64,000 nucleotides of DNA from Argyresthia goedartella (lineage: Eukaryota; Arthropoda; Insecta; Lepidoptera; Argyresthiidae), in assembly GCA_949825045.1 (NCBI GenBank), contig OX463815.1:22313231-22377230 (forward strand), written 5' to 3'. Of the stretch, positions 34,291-44,807 are shown in pieces (position 1 is the first letter of the stretch; each line of letters begins with the position of its first letter). The notes beneath the pieces are model-generated. The model saw only the letters and a list, made by a program, of their open reading frames with translations. It searched no databases and had not been told where the DNA came from. The position numbers and the translations under genes are program-made.

Positions 34291-34430
34291 CTCTATTTTT
34301 GAATCACTCGCGTCGTGGCGAGCGCTCGCCAAGCGCAACGATTGGTTCATATCACTCGATTTAACTAGTCTCTTCCAATTGTATCGCTTGGCGAGCGCTC
34401 GCTTCCGAGGCGAGTGATTCAAAAATAGAG
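34291..34430. mobile_element. 140-base MITE
   Basis: Inverted ends CTCTATTTTTGAATCACTCG at 34291 and its complement ending at 34430. They are followed inward by GGCGAGCGCTCGC on both sides. Arms of about 45 bases in all. Confidence 0.75.
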
Positions 34431-34849
34431 CTCATCCCGTTTGTAACTTGTTGTGTTTAAAGTTCATTCATTTATGAACCGTTACATAATGAACATCATG
34501 TTCATAATAATCTTTATTCAGTTTATTTTTTTAGCATAAACATGGCACAATATTTGATTACTTTAATTTCTGATTTTAACTTCTTCGAAACGATTCACTT
34601 TGGATGATAAAAATACTTCTTGTTTAAGTTTTCAAATTGGAAGAGTATTAGAAAAGGAGAAGTTCTCAATTCAATTGTTTATTTTGCATGTTTGTTACGC
34701 GATTATTTCGTCAATTATAAATCGATTTTGACGTTTTTTTTTTAAATTCGGCTGGTCATACTTCAGTGGTAGTCCCATACTAATAAAAAAATATATATTC
34801 AGCGCTTTTTGATAATAGGTAATCAAAAAACATTTTACATACAGGCACA
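34431..34849. other. no feature seen
   Basis: AT-rich spacer without coding frames, inverted repeats or recognised repeats. Confidence 0.5.
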
Positions 34850-35108
34850 TACATTAATAATAATTATAATACCTTGGACACTATTGACACTCATTGATCT
34901 AGCCCCAAACTAGGATTGCCTGTATCTTTGGTACTAGACAACGATAAACATACTTATTTAGATAAATATTATACTTAGATAGATAAACAACCATGACTAG
35001 GGTACAAACATCCGTTCTCGTCAAACAAATATTTGCCCCCACCGGGACTCAAACCCGGGACCCTTGGCTTCGTACGCAGGTTCACTGCCGACTCGGCCAT
35101 TCGGGTCG
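34850..35108 (-). repeat. tRNA-derived SINE, copy 1
   Basis: On the minus strand the head begins at 35108 with a tRNA-like region: A-box-like TGGCCGAGTCGG and B-box-like GGGTTTGAGTCCCGG. The body holds GTTTATCTATCTAAGTATAA, and the tail is an (ATT)-like run. Copy 2 at 35893-36151 matches along its length. RNA polymerase III would drive such an element from the two boxes. Confidence 0.85.
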
Positions 35109-35291
35109 TCAAATTGCCATTGCTTCTGACCCCACACTAGGATACTCTGTGTCGTGGAAACCAGAAACAGCGACGTCACACTCATATAAACATCCAAGAC
35201 CTGTTTTTTTTTCTTCATCCCCAGCCGGGGATTGAACCCGGGACCTCTCGCATGGTAGGCAGAGCCACAACCGCTGCGCCACAGAGGTCGT
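35109..35291 (-). repeat. second tRNA-derived SINE head, abutting copy 1
   Basis: The minus strand reads GACCTCTGTGGCGCAGCGG (A-box-like) and GGGTTCAATCCCCGG (B-box-like). Then comes a body with GGATGTTTATATGAGTGTGA and CCTAGTGTGGGG, which resembles the body of the neighbouring SINE. The 3' flank of the tRNA-like part does not pair with its start, so it is not a functional tRNA gene. It ends where SINE copy 1 starts. Confidence 0.65.
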
Positions 35292-35370
35292 CAATAACAA
35301 AATTTTGATGAGGACTTTTCTTGTACAAAGACGACAATAACATCCCGACCGGGGAGGAAGGAAGCGTTTG

Positions 35371-35439
35371 AATTTTTAAGCGTCAAACTGAAACTACTGA
35401 ATTGATAATTCAGTAGGTTCAGTTTGACGCTTAAAAATT
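35371..35439. repeat. 69-base near-perfect palindrome
   Basis: Arms AATTTTTAAGCGTCAAACTG.. and its complement around a GATA loop, with a single offset on each side. It is followed by the short repeat shared with 25018-25088. Confidence 0.8.
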
Positions 35440-35504
35440 TTGTCAGGCAAAATAAGTATTGTTGTAAATCAAAAACTGGATATACGGTCATTCATACGTT
35501 TAAA
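35437..35504. repeat. short repeat shared with 25018-25088
   Basis: TTGTAAATCAAAAACTGGAT and CATACGTTTA in the same order and orientation as in the intron before coding exon 4 of the chromatin gene. Confidence 0.55.
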
Positions 35505-35890
35505 GACCACCCTTACCAAATTCGGCATTTAATTCAAAATGTGGCACTTTTTGGCAGTTTTTTATCTTAAGCATGGCAGGATTTCCAATTTTGAGATGGT
35601 CACACTGATCACTGATTTTGATTTCGAACGTAACCTGAAGAAACGTTCCATAGGTATTCCACGTTCATGCTACTTTCCTGGCTATTTTCACACGTTGACA
35701 GATCAGCGATGCAGTCACAGATAGAACAATATAGAGACAGGGAGTGCCAGTAGTCAGCACTGCTACTGCTCTGTTCCTATAAAGCCGGGTACTGAGTAGC
35801 GAGCCGTAACCTGCCGTGAACACGTCGTGCTCGCATCGAGCCGATGATGAGCAGGTCCTTATTTTGTAACTGTTACTATTGCATGTTACT
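35505..35890. other. no gene seen
   Basis: Spacer of 386 bases. Parts (GGCAGTTTT, TGGTCACACTG) echo 34100-34160, but no element can be outlined. Confidence 0.4.
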
Positions 35891-35892
35891 AT

Positions 35893-36151
35893 AATAATAA
35901 TAATAATAATAATACCTTGGACACTATTTACACACATTGATCTAGCCCCAAACTAGGATTCCCTGTATCTTGGGTACTAGACAACGATACACATACTTTT
36001 ATAGATAAATATTATACTTAGATAGATAAACAACCATGAATAGGGTACAAACATTCGTTCTCATCAAACAAATATTTGCCCCCACTGGGACTGGAACCCG
36101 GGACCCTTGGTTTCGTAGGCAGCGTCACTGCCGACTCGGCCATTCGGTATT
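35893..36151 (-). repeat. tRNA-derived SINE, copy 2
   Basis: Same family and orientation as 34850-35108. Head near 36151 with TGGCCGAGTCGGCAGTGACG and GGGTTCCAGTCCC. The tail is (ATT)n at 35889-35913. The two copies differ at scattered sites, so they are separate insertions rather than a recent duplication. Confidence 0.87.
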
Positions 36152-36199
36152 ATCAAAACTGTATGTACGTGGTTTACGAACGATGGTTGTCGGTTTTTG

Positions 36200-36910
36200 A
36201 ATAACCATCGATAGCAAATTGCAGTGGGGAGTTGGGGACCCCACATAGTTAAATTAGCTGGTAGATTTTTTAATTAATAATCCTTTTTTTGCACAGAAAA
36301 CACAGTGGAAATTATAACAGAAATAGTATGCAAAGGTGAGCTTATTTCTAAAAAGAAATTTCTTACAGCTAACCTATGAAGAAAAGAGAAAAATAAAATA
36401 TAACATCAGACAAAACACAGATGTGGATACATTTCCAATTCTCACTTCCAAATGTCAATATCCATAGATATCAAATTGCAGAGGGGACTTAACATAGATA
36501 AATTAAGTTCTGCGGCTGTTAGGAACATCAGACAAAACACGGATGTGGCTACATCTAGGCTAGTATATTTTAGTTACTTTCAAAGTGTCATGACTTATGG
36601 CATCTTGTTGTGGGGGAAAGCAGCGGATATTCAAGCTATTTTTTTATTACAGAAAAGAGCTATACGAGCAATTAATAATTTAAAAAGCACCGAGTCCATA
36701 AGATAACATTTTAAAGAAATTGACACACTCACTGTAGCCAGTCAATTTATTTTCGAAAATATAATCTATGTACGCAAAAACCTTACAACATTTTCCAAAT
36801 TTAGCGTTTGCTGTAATGCTAACCTAAGAAATAATCACAGACTCGTCTCAATTCTTTCACGGGTTAGTGCATTCTCTACTACAATTAGATACCTTTTGGA
36901 GATTTTGCAA
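36200..36910 (+). pseudogene. LINE reverse transcriptase C-terminal scrap
   Basis: An 84-codon frame at 36452-36706 has VRNIRQNTDVATSRLVYFSY and YGILLWGKAADIQ, the thumb region of jockey/CR1-like LINEs. Matching codons continue after the stop in the same direction. A rearranged partial repeat of the same region lies just upstream (36195-36430, sharing ACATCAGACAAAACAC). Confidence 0.75.
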
Positions 36911-36949
36911 TCATGTAAAAGCGACTTTATCGAAAAAATAGTACATTAC

Positions 36950-37200
36950 TGTCGCGGTCTGTAATGACTGCGTCGCACTGTTGGTGGCCGAAAGCGCAGC
37001 TCAAGGCCTACACAGCGCGATTTGCGGCCTTTGATGGACAAGCTGGAATAAATGCCGAGACCGAAGGTCGAAGCTTTTTCATAGCGCGGACATCAAACGC
37101 TGCAATGGTGACCAAGCCTATTGGCTGAGAGCGTAGCTAAGCTAAGCTCGAGGGCTTCATAGTGTGGCCAGCAGAGCAGTCATTGCGGACCAAGGCTCGT
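36950..37200. repeat. possible inverted-repeat element
   Basis: GC-richer stretch with imperfect inverted ends (GGTCTGTAATGACTGC near 36957 and, reversed, GGTCCGCAATGACTGC near 37190). An AGTATCA triplicate follows at 37203-37228. Weak evidence. Confidence 0.35.
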
Positions 37201-37228
37201 ATAGTATCAAGTATCAAGTATCAAGTAT

Positions 37229-37754
37229 ATTTATTGCATTCCACAGTTATAAAGTTATATTATAAAGTTACAACATTATGGACCTTGTTATAGTACTTTA
37301 CTCAAATAATGCGAGTAATTAAATAAAACCAGCTTATTATAAAATTGAGAGTGAGTTTTTTTTTGACATACATAACCAAATTCTGAATAAAGCCTTTTTG
37401 CGCTACCTTCTTTTTTACCAATTTCGAAACAAAGCTCGACAATCATGGAATTTGACAGGAAATTTCCGGTCGCTAAAACACGACAGTAATGGATTTTCAC
37501 AGGAAATTGCCGGCACCTGTTCTGGCTCTTCCAAGTAGCGCGGCAATGTCGACTTTGCTCAAAGAAGGTTGTCAAAATAATGAGCACATTACTATCTTTG
37601 TTTGAGTAAAATATATAAAATTATTACGATTACTTACTGTTAAAGTCGCTCGCTCGATGCGTGCTTCGCACTCTATTATTATAATTAATACCTACTTTAG
37701 CATCAGCTAGCTATAACTACATAAAATACCATCATAGCTCTATTGTAGAACGAC
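37229..37754. other. no gene seen
   Basis: Spacer. A minus-strand frame of 99 codons (37288-37587) has no recognisable motif and is treated as chance. Confidence 0.4.
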
Positions 37755-38075
37755 TACGAATTAGGTTAGGTTAGGATAAATTAGGTAAGGGTTGAAAAAG
37801 GTGAGGTTTCAAAAAAGTAAGGTTAGTTTAGTAAACTAAAGGTTGGGTTAGAAAAAGTTAGGTAGGTTAAATTAGGATAGGTACGAATATATTAGGTAAG
37901 GTTTGAAAAAAATTAAGGTTTTATTAGGTTAAGTTAGGTTAGGTTTGAAAAAGTGAGGTTTCAATAAAGTTGGGTAAATTAGGTTAGGTAAAAATAAATT
38001 ACGTAAGGTTTGAAAAGAAGAAAGTTAGGTGAGGTTTGAAAAAGTTAGGTTAATTTAGGTTAGGTTTGAAAAAGT
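37755..38075 (+). repeat. TTAGG-rich degenerate tandem array
   Basis: About 320 bases made of TTAGG-like words mixed with a recurring GGTTTGAAAAAGTgAGGTTT phrase (at least five times, irregular spacing). TTAGG is the canonical telomere unit of most insects. This stretch is interstitial and degenerate, so it is either an old telomere-like insertion or an unrelated satellite rich in that word. Confidence 0.7.
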
Positions 38076-38084
38076 GAAACACTG

Positions 38085-38295
38085 TGGGGTTGCTTCGTTT
38101 TACTACAGAGTTCCCATGGCCACTTCCGGGTCCATCATCAGATCAGCTCCATTTTATTAAAATATTGCATTGTCATCCGATTAATATATGAAAGCAAAGC
38201 CCAAGCGGAAACCAGGAAGTGGGTCAAATTTAACTTGCAACATTTGATTACAAACGGACAGAGCCTGGGACAGGTAAAACTAAATAAAACCTTAT
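38085..38295 (+). repeat. probable dispersed lepidopteran repeat
   Basis: Text such as CCATGGCCACTTCCGGGTCC, then ATCAGATCAGCTCC, then GGAAGTGGGTCAAATTTAAC is familiar to me from repeats in moth genomes. Only one copy is in this window, so this rests on memory. Confidence 0.4.
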
Positions 38296-38714
38296 ATAAA
38301 ATATCCTTAACTATAATACTACGTCACGTAACAGCAGCATCAGAAACATGACGGTCTAAATCCGTTTCCGAGCATGACACAAGAACTGTCGCCAGTTGTT
38401 TCAAACAAACAACATCCCCTAAGAGCTGGGATTGCAACGCCTTTGTTAAATAACCAGCAACTGGTTTCATGCCAACGTATTGTAAAAATTCCTAATGTAA
38501 AACTACCCTTGTTCCTTCGATGTTAGAAGTTGGTTCAGGGGTAAAACTATGTTTGTATCTCAGTTTACGATTCCCAGCACGCCTGATCCCGTGACATAGG
38601 AAATAATGTGGACGGGAGAGGGATGTGAGGGGGTCTAACCGGTGGTGGGAGGGGGTAACTAATGACCACTGGGCCCTTGGACTGGCCAAGCTATATGTCC
38701 TGAGATAAAGACTA
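38296..38714. other. no feature seen
   Basis: Spacer of about 420 bases without a supported gene or repeat. Confidence 0.45.
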
Positions 38715-38981
38715 CAGGGGCCCAATTCTGGTACACAATAACAGCTCAATGACAATTACGTGACGATTACGGTCAACTTTAGATATCCAATATTTGTCGA
38801 TTTTGTAATCCCATTCCCTTTGTTGATTAACTAAATTATTATGCTTACCAATTTACTAAATTTTTACCATAATTGTCTCAAAAAATATTCTCCAAACGCC
38901 AAATATTTGATACCTAAAGTTGACCGCAATCGTCCTGTAATTGTCATGACGCTGTTATTGTTTACAGGAATTGGGCCCCTG
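38715..38981. mobile_element. 267-base MITE, CAGGGGCCCAATT ends
   Basis: Inverted ends of about 80 bases. Both begin CAGGGGCCCAATTC and continue ACAATAACAGC, TGACAATTAC and GGTCAACTTTAG. The unpaired centre is about 100 bases. CAGGG-type ends occur in hAT-like elements; no target duplication was found. Confidence 0.8.
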
Positions 38982-39565
38982 GTTTAAGTAAATAATAGAT
39001 CTTCAGTGAAGGTGGATTGTCTTGTGCTATATAGTGGGGGAGGTTTTTAAAACTTACAAAGTAGAAGGCTAGTAGAAGAAGCAGAACGTAGGCGGTATGA
39101 AGCTTATTTTTTACAGGCTGATTGATCTACCTATAACCTTAAATAGGTAAACTAATAAAATCTCGTATAGGTCAGTGCATTTCCTTTTAAAAAAAATGTC
39201 GGTCTTGGCTCCAAAGATTTCGATTATTGCCAGCAGCATACGAATTATTATTACTACTGTCCTTCTCTTCAGAAACTTTTAGCAGCTAGTTTATACAATT
39301 AAAAAAAAAGTTAAAAATCAATGCAAAACAAGCTTTACCTCATTGTATTTTCTAATTTTTGAAGTGGTTTTCTTAAGCTTTTATGCCAAAAATACAATAT
39401 AAATATATTATATATAAATACCGAAAATCATCATTATTGAAAATTCAAATACAGAAATCTGTTCTTTTCATTTCATTTTAGCGTTTACTATGTACACAAC
39501 TCTTGGAGGATCCTTTGGTCGGTGCTAAGTCCTAAGTATAAAGACAAGATATTTAATTGGATATT
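38982..39565. other. no gene seen
   Basis: AT-rich spacer of 584 bases. No inverted repeat or coding frame. Confidence 0.45.
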
Positions 39566-39819
39566 TCGAGGGCTGCGTGGTAAAACCCGTTAAGTAGGTA
39601 AAACATTAAACTGAGATAATCGACTTTGAAGTTTTAGATGTCTGTAGTTTTTTATTAGTTATTCATACGACCTAAAATTATGAGAAATATTCATTACAAA
39701 TTTAATTGACATTTGAAATACATAAATAAAGCAAATAAAATTATACTTCTAGATTGATTAATTTTATAATTTTCAAAATATGGGAGCTACTTAAAGGATT
39801 TTACGCCAATAAACAAACT

Positions 39820-39935
39820 ACTAATATACACTTACAGAGTTTAGTTTTCAACTTATTCATACTAATAATACACTTACAGAGTTTAATTTTTAATCAAATC
39901 ATGTACTTATAGAGTTTAATTTTCAATCAAATCAT
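39820..39935 (-). repeat. short tandem repeat at the 3' end of the transposase gene
   Basis: Three diverged copies of CTTAyAGAGTTTAaTTTTcAA cover the end of the gene and the first bases after it. Confidence 0.6.
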
Positions 39936-42752
39936 CATCGTCATCAACGACAATATTTTTGACTACCTTCAGACTGTGTATCCAAGGATGTAGTTCTTCA
40001 GGAATTATCCCTTTAGCGCAAATCGTTAGCAGATCTTTCTTTTTTGCTTCACTTATAGGTAATGGGTGCTCATACAATAATTCTAATCTCTCGGGATACA
40101 CCAATTCTTCAACTGATGCAAGATCAGTATTTTTTCTGAACCTTGTCTTGGGAGTTTTGGAAGTTTTTTCACTGAAAGACACATCCAAGTATTGAAGATC
40201 ATCAGAGAGATCATAATTGAAATACATTTTGTATTTATCTCCTTTCACGAATTTTATCCTCTTAATTTTCATCCAATTAACTTTCTCTCCAAAGTTATCC
40301 TTCTGTCTGTTCTTTATCAAAGTTCCTGCCAATTTCTTCAAATCAAACATCTCATTATATTTGAATTCCTTTACTCTGTACGGTTCAACGCAGTATTTGG
40401 TGCCCTCAGCAGTTTTCTTTTCTCTCTTCTTCCTAGCTGCTTTAAATACATTTTTCCAATCTGATACACAATTGATGGAATGAAACATTGCAGCATTTTC
40501 AATACTAGCATGCATTGAGTCTACTTCCATGTATGTGTGACCACTTTCAAGGAATTTTTGCTCAATTATCTCTAAATGATTCACATTTTGTACGGTCCAG
40601 AGTAGAAGCGCTGCAATGTATTGATTGCGGTTTTGACCGCTGCAGGTATCAGAGAACATTGTCAAATGTTTCACCTGTTCCGGCACCAAGTTTGACAAAT
40701 AGTAGAACAAACAAGTACCGATCTCTGAACTGCCTTTCTTCCCGTTTATTTCACTCCAGTACAGACAATAGGCATTATATGGCCAGCGTGCTTCATATAT
40801 TGTGAAATTATAAAGTACAAGCTTTCTGAGATAGTATAGCACACCCTCTCCTCCTGTAGGAATTTGCAGTATTGCTTGTAGATCAATGGTTATTGACATA
40901 AAACTTGGATCACAGTTTGATCTATCTTTATCCGCCTCTTTAGCGTTTGCGCTTATTGTCTTTCTGTACACGTGTTCATGATAATTTTCTTCCATCGCAG
41001 TTTTTTCTTCACCAACAGCTCTGTTGTATTTGCTGCATAAAGCACATTGATCCTTTTTTGGCTTGAAGAAACTGAGATTATAGTGTTCATTGAAAATATC
41101 ACGGTACTTCGATTCATGAACTGGAATTCGGTCAGCCTTAACGCATTTCTCTGTGTACAGATCGTACATTTTAGACACCGATTTCACATCAGGCGCCAAA
41201 TACTTCCTCTTGCTATCTTTGCGACAGTAATGCGACTCCATTACCGGGAATGACTCAATGTGTTCTTTGACAAATTGAACGTCAATTAGACTTGTTTTGT
41301 TCGGGGGCTCTTTTTTTCCACGCTGGTCTTCATTATCGTAGAATCCCAAATCATTTTTTTTTGCTATTGCATCAGTGATAACGTCAGCTGATATGCATAG
41401 CGTCAAAATGAAATACTTTTGGCAAACTTGCTCTTCACGACCATCCTTTTGGAAGAAGCATTTTTTACTATAGGTACGTCCTTTTTTGTTGGGATTTTGC
41501 AGTACTTTACGTGTTTTCACAGGTTCTATCTTCATGCATGACAAAATGAAGTTTTTCTTGGATTTAAAGTCCATGTTCCAATAATTTCTGCATAATCTTT
41601 CTCTATCTTCTTCAGAAAAGTGGTCAGTGCATTTGTGTTTGCAACACACTCCTTGTATAGGCTTAGGTACCTTTGCAGAACGCATTTTACCTTTTGTAAT
41701 AAAAGGGAGTCCATCAGCCTTTCTTCTCTGTGATATATTTATTTTCCATTCAGAGGGTTTAGCTCTTTTACGTCTTTTAACAGGTCGTACAGATATCCAA
41801 ACTTTTTGCAGTAGATCTTCAAGTACAAGCACAGCAATTTCCTCTGAGTAGTTGTCGTCTCGTTCAGGACTTTCTGGGATTAAAACAGCTCCATTTTTAT
41901 GTACAATATCCATGTCACTAGATTCTAGATCTGTTTCTGGAAAGTATGGTGGGTCTAAGTCTGAAAAGTCGCTGGCGAAAGGATCTTCTTCTTCTTCTGT
42001 ATGTGGAGGGGTTGGGATTCTGCTAGATGGGCCAGCAACTTGATGGTCAGCGGCAAGTCGGCGGCGGCAGTTGACTACAGGCTGGGGTGATATGAGCGGA
42101 GTGACGGTAAGGTGGTCGTGCCTGGCGGCAGCAGGCAAGGGCGACATGAGTGGAGTGGCAGTAAGCTGGTCGTGACCGGCGGCAGCAGGCGAACTTGACA
42201 TGAATGGAGTGGCGGTGAGTTGGTCGTGCCCGGTGGCAGCAGGCAAGGGTGACATGAACGGAGTGACGGTAAGTTGGTCGTACCCGGCGGCAGCAGGCAA
42301 TGGCGACATGAGCGGAGTGACGGTAAGGTGGTCGTGCCTGGCGGCAGCAGGCAAGGGCGACATGAGTGGAGTGGCAGTAAGCTGGTCGTGACCGGCGGCA
42401 GCAGGCGAACTTGACATGAATGGAGTGGCGGTAAGTTGGTCGTGCCCGGTGGCAGCAGGCAAGGGTGACATGAACGGAGTGGCGGTAAGTTGGTCGTGCC
42501 CGGTGGCAGCAGGAAAGGGTGACATGAACGGAGTGACGGTAAGTTGGTTGTGCCCGGCGGCAGCAGGCAAGGATGACATGAACGGAGTGGCGCTAAGTTG
42601 GTCATGCCCGGGGGCCCAACTTAAATGAGCTTCCGCAATCAAACTGTCAGGAGAACCATCTTGATCACTGATGAAGTCCTCCATTTGGTCAGCAATCATC
42701 ATTTGATCGGCGTCCAAATCAGATGAATCATTTTCATCATCGGTCGTCGCGT
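39916..42752 (-). CDS. coding exon 2 of the 964-residue transposase
   Basis: Begins after TATATATTTCAG and runs open for 945 codons to the stop at 39916. It includes the repeat block and all candidate catalytic residues. Confidence 0.88.
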
Positions 42753-43212
42753 CTGAAATATATAAAAATAGGGTAGGTGAATTCTCCGTAGCACAGTACG
42801 CGCACCTAAAATGAGACAATTATACCAGCCTTCACATTAAACTGCGAATGTGGCTTTAACTTTTAGTTTAAAAAAGCACCTTACCTAACCCTATAAAACA
42901 CAGGGTTCTCCCTTAATATTTTCAAAGTAACACGAACATTAAAAGCGGGTAATCATTGAGGAATAACCCGGTAAATGTTGATCTTTAATACAATCAACAT
43001 ACTTAGAGCATTGTTTTACTTGTATGACATGTAATTATGATGATCATCTTACTCATATAATATTATGTACTTCAGAATTAGTAATTCTACTAACATCGCA
43101 AAATAGACAACTATTACCACGATATTTTGAGGTTATGATAACAAATTAACTCACCGGAATCGTCTTTTAACTTGCATGCCAGTTGCACTAACTTTCTTGC
43201 TCTGTCCCCCAT
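39916..43212 (-). CDS. transposase-like protein, 964 residues, two exons, intact
   Basis: Exon 1 (43155-43212) starts MGDRARKLVQLACKL; exon 2 (39916-42752) carries the rest. The intron 42753-43154 has GTGAGT and TATATTTCAG, and the join leaves KDDSDATTDDEND. Residues about 60-235 are ten repeats of an 18-residue unit (GHDQLTATPFMSP..). Next come an acidic stretch, a basic stretch (RPVKRRKRAKPS), and a Cys/His region (CCKHKCTDHF). The candidate catalytic core is SITIDLQ (Asp643), FSDTCSGQNRN (Asp721) and EVDSMHASIE (Asp764 or Glu771). The C-terminal part is Lys-rich and ends in Asp. It resembles transposase-derived proteins common in arthropods. Inverted ends around it argue for a live transposon rather than a domesticated gene. 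No stop or frameshift was seen. Confidence 0.85.
42075..42620 (-). repeat. coding minisatellite, ten 54-base units
   Basis: Units of 54 bases encode 18 residues each. Two blocks of three consecutive units (near 42090-42250 and 42310-42470) are almost identical, which shows a second-level duplication. Because the unit length is a multiple of three, the other frames are also open here on both strands; these are shadows. Confidence 0.9.
43155..43212 (-). CDS. coding exon 1 of the 964-residue transposase
   Basis: Nineteen codons plus one base from the ATG at 43212 to a consensus splice site (CCG/GTGAGT). Too short for a normal ORF scan. The reading frame of exon 2 extends upstream past its 3' splice site to a false start at 42819. 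Confidence 0.75.
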
Positions 43213-43866
43213 GGTTTGAACACATGAAAACTTCTTCAACTATGTAGTAGGTATCACCTTTAATAAATTAAAATGAAAATCGTAAAGTCTTGCGCCGGAG
43301 TTCGATCAAGACTGACAAAAACAGGTCAGTGAAACACGATATCTCTATTTATAGGGTTTTACCACTAATTACTGTTGTTACTGTGGAATGTTTTGTTCGA
43401 TGAAACAAGATAACTAAGCTTATCCTGGAATTGATACAAATACTTTGATTCTAAAAGCCTGCAAGTATCGTTAAATGGTTTCAGCTCCAATGAGTTCTCA
43501 ATGTTACCATTAACTTGTTGTTTGGTAAAAACGTGTAATTATAGTTATCTGGATTTATTGCAAAAGTTATTCTCATTTACGAATGAAATATTTGTATGTA
43601 AAATCATATAACAGAGATTGTATGGTTTTTCCGGAATCAAAATATGAGAATCGTAAAACGTAAAGCGATTTATTGGTTTTTTGGGTCATTTTAAGCGAAA
43701 TTTGATGACTTAAAGGGTTCTTTGCACCAATTTTTGAGCTAAAAAGCTGAAAATCACAGAATATTATTTTACCACATGAAAGATCATGATATATGGGTAA
43801 GGACCTCATTGTTAACTTGATTTGTGAAAAAACTTGAGTTAGCGGGTTTTACCACGCAGCCCTCGA

Positions 43867-44213
43867 TTTAGATTAATTCTACGTACCTCTACCCACATAG
43901 TAATTGCAATGAAATATTGCATTGTCGTCTTAGTTCCCCGTTCCCACCTCAATTCCGCACAGCACAGACACAATTTGCATAATATTATTTACGATTCCAC
44001 CACCGACTCGGCAATGGATTTGTTTAAAGAGATAAGAAATTTAAATTTAATTTATTAAGAGAAATGAAGAATACTTATGTGAAATGTTGAGTTGCACTGT
44101 GTAAGAATTGGCTACTAGACTGGGTAATCTTAGATAAATTCACCAAGCTAAAACTTAAAAAAACCTGTCCACTTCATACGGCACGAATAAACGGCACATT
44201 AGTGAAAAAAAAA
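43867..44213. other. no feature seen
   Basis: Spacer of 347 bases between the transposon and the next repeat copy. Nothing recognised. Confidence 0.45.
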
Positions 44214-44606
44214 ACCGGTCAAGTGCGAGTCTAAATCGCGCACGAAGGGTTCCGTACCACCGTTCAATGGAAGCGATGGTGTGGAGTGAATAGTTTGGAA
44301 TTTACACAGCAAAATATTGTTTACAAAGTTATTGGTGCGGTTACTTTCACACTCCATGTACGTAACCAGGTGCATCCATAAGTTTGTATGTGGTATTGAA
44401 AGAATTGTTGTATGGGAGCCCCCTTAAATATTTCTTTTATCCTGTTTTTTAGTATTTGTTGTTATAGCGGCAACAGAAATACATAATCTGTGAAAATTTC
44501 AACTCTCTAGCTAGCTAGGTTCTTGAGATACAGCCTGGTGACAGACGGACGGACAGCAAAGTCTTAGTAATAGGGTTCCGTTCTTACCCGTTGGGTACGG
44601 AACCCT
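44214..44606 (+). repeat. dispersed repeat, full copy
   Basis: Starts ACCGGTCAAGTGCGAGT and ends GGTACGGAACCCT. It is closer to the 10981-11380 copy (shared CAATGGAAGCGATGGTGTGG) than to the 30354-30734 copy. Confidence 0.87.
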
Positions 44607-44807
44607 AAAAACCAGATTACATCTCATTTCATGATAAAGTACGTAAACACCACGTATTCACCAAATTAAAAATTTAAAAAACAAGCCCTATTTCTTCCTC
44701 GACGGTCGGGATGCGAATGTCGTCGAAATACGCAAAAGCAAGGCTTCGAAATCTTTCTGTCTGAGAGTCATTTCCTTTCTGTCATTTCCACACATATTAC
44801 AAGACAT

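Larger units (their letters stand above)
39566..43866 (-). mobile_element. intact DNA transposon with two-exon transposase (Sola-like?)
   Basis: Inverted ends of 28 bases (TCGAGGGCTGCGTGGTAAAA, then CCCGyTAA) at 39566-39593 and, reversed, at 43839-43866. They enclose one complete gene. The outermost TCGA is its own complement, so it may be a 4-base target duplication rather than part of the ends. The word GTGGTAAAACCC (GGGTTTTACCAC on the other strand) recurs inside the right end near 43366-43378, as subterminal transposase sites often do. A 4-base duplication and a DDE-like protein recall Sola elements, but I cannot confirm the family. Confidence 0.8.

Noticed and set aside
35035..35108. second tRNA gene candidate
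   Set aside because: Same reason; the sequence continues into a SINE body also found at 35893-36151.
35215..35291. tRNA gene candidate
   Set aside because: A and B boxes are present, but the 3' side does not pair with the 5' side to form an acceptor stem. It is a SINE head.
42075..42605. 176-codon minus-strand frame inside the transposase repeat block
   Set aside because: It is the +1 frame of the 54-base coding minisatellite. It stays open only because the unit is a multiple of three.
42753..42819. start of the 967-codon frame at 42819 as the true N terminus
   Set aside because: A 3' splice site at 42753 and an upstream ATG exon at 43155-43212 with a GTGAGT site give a better start.
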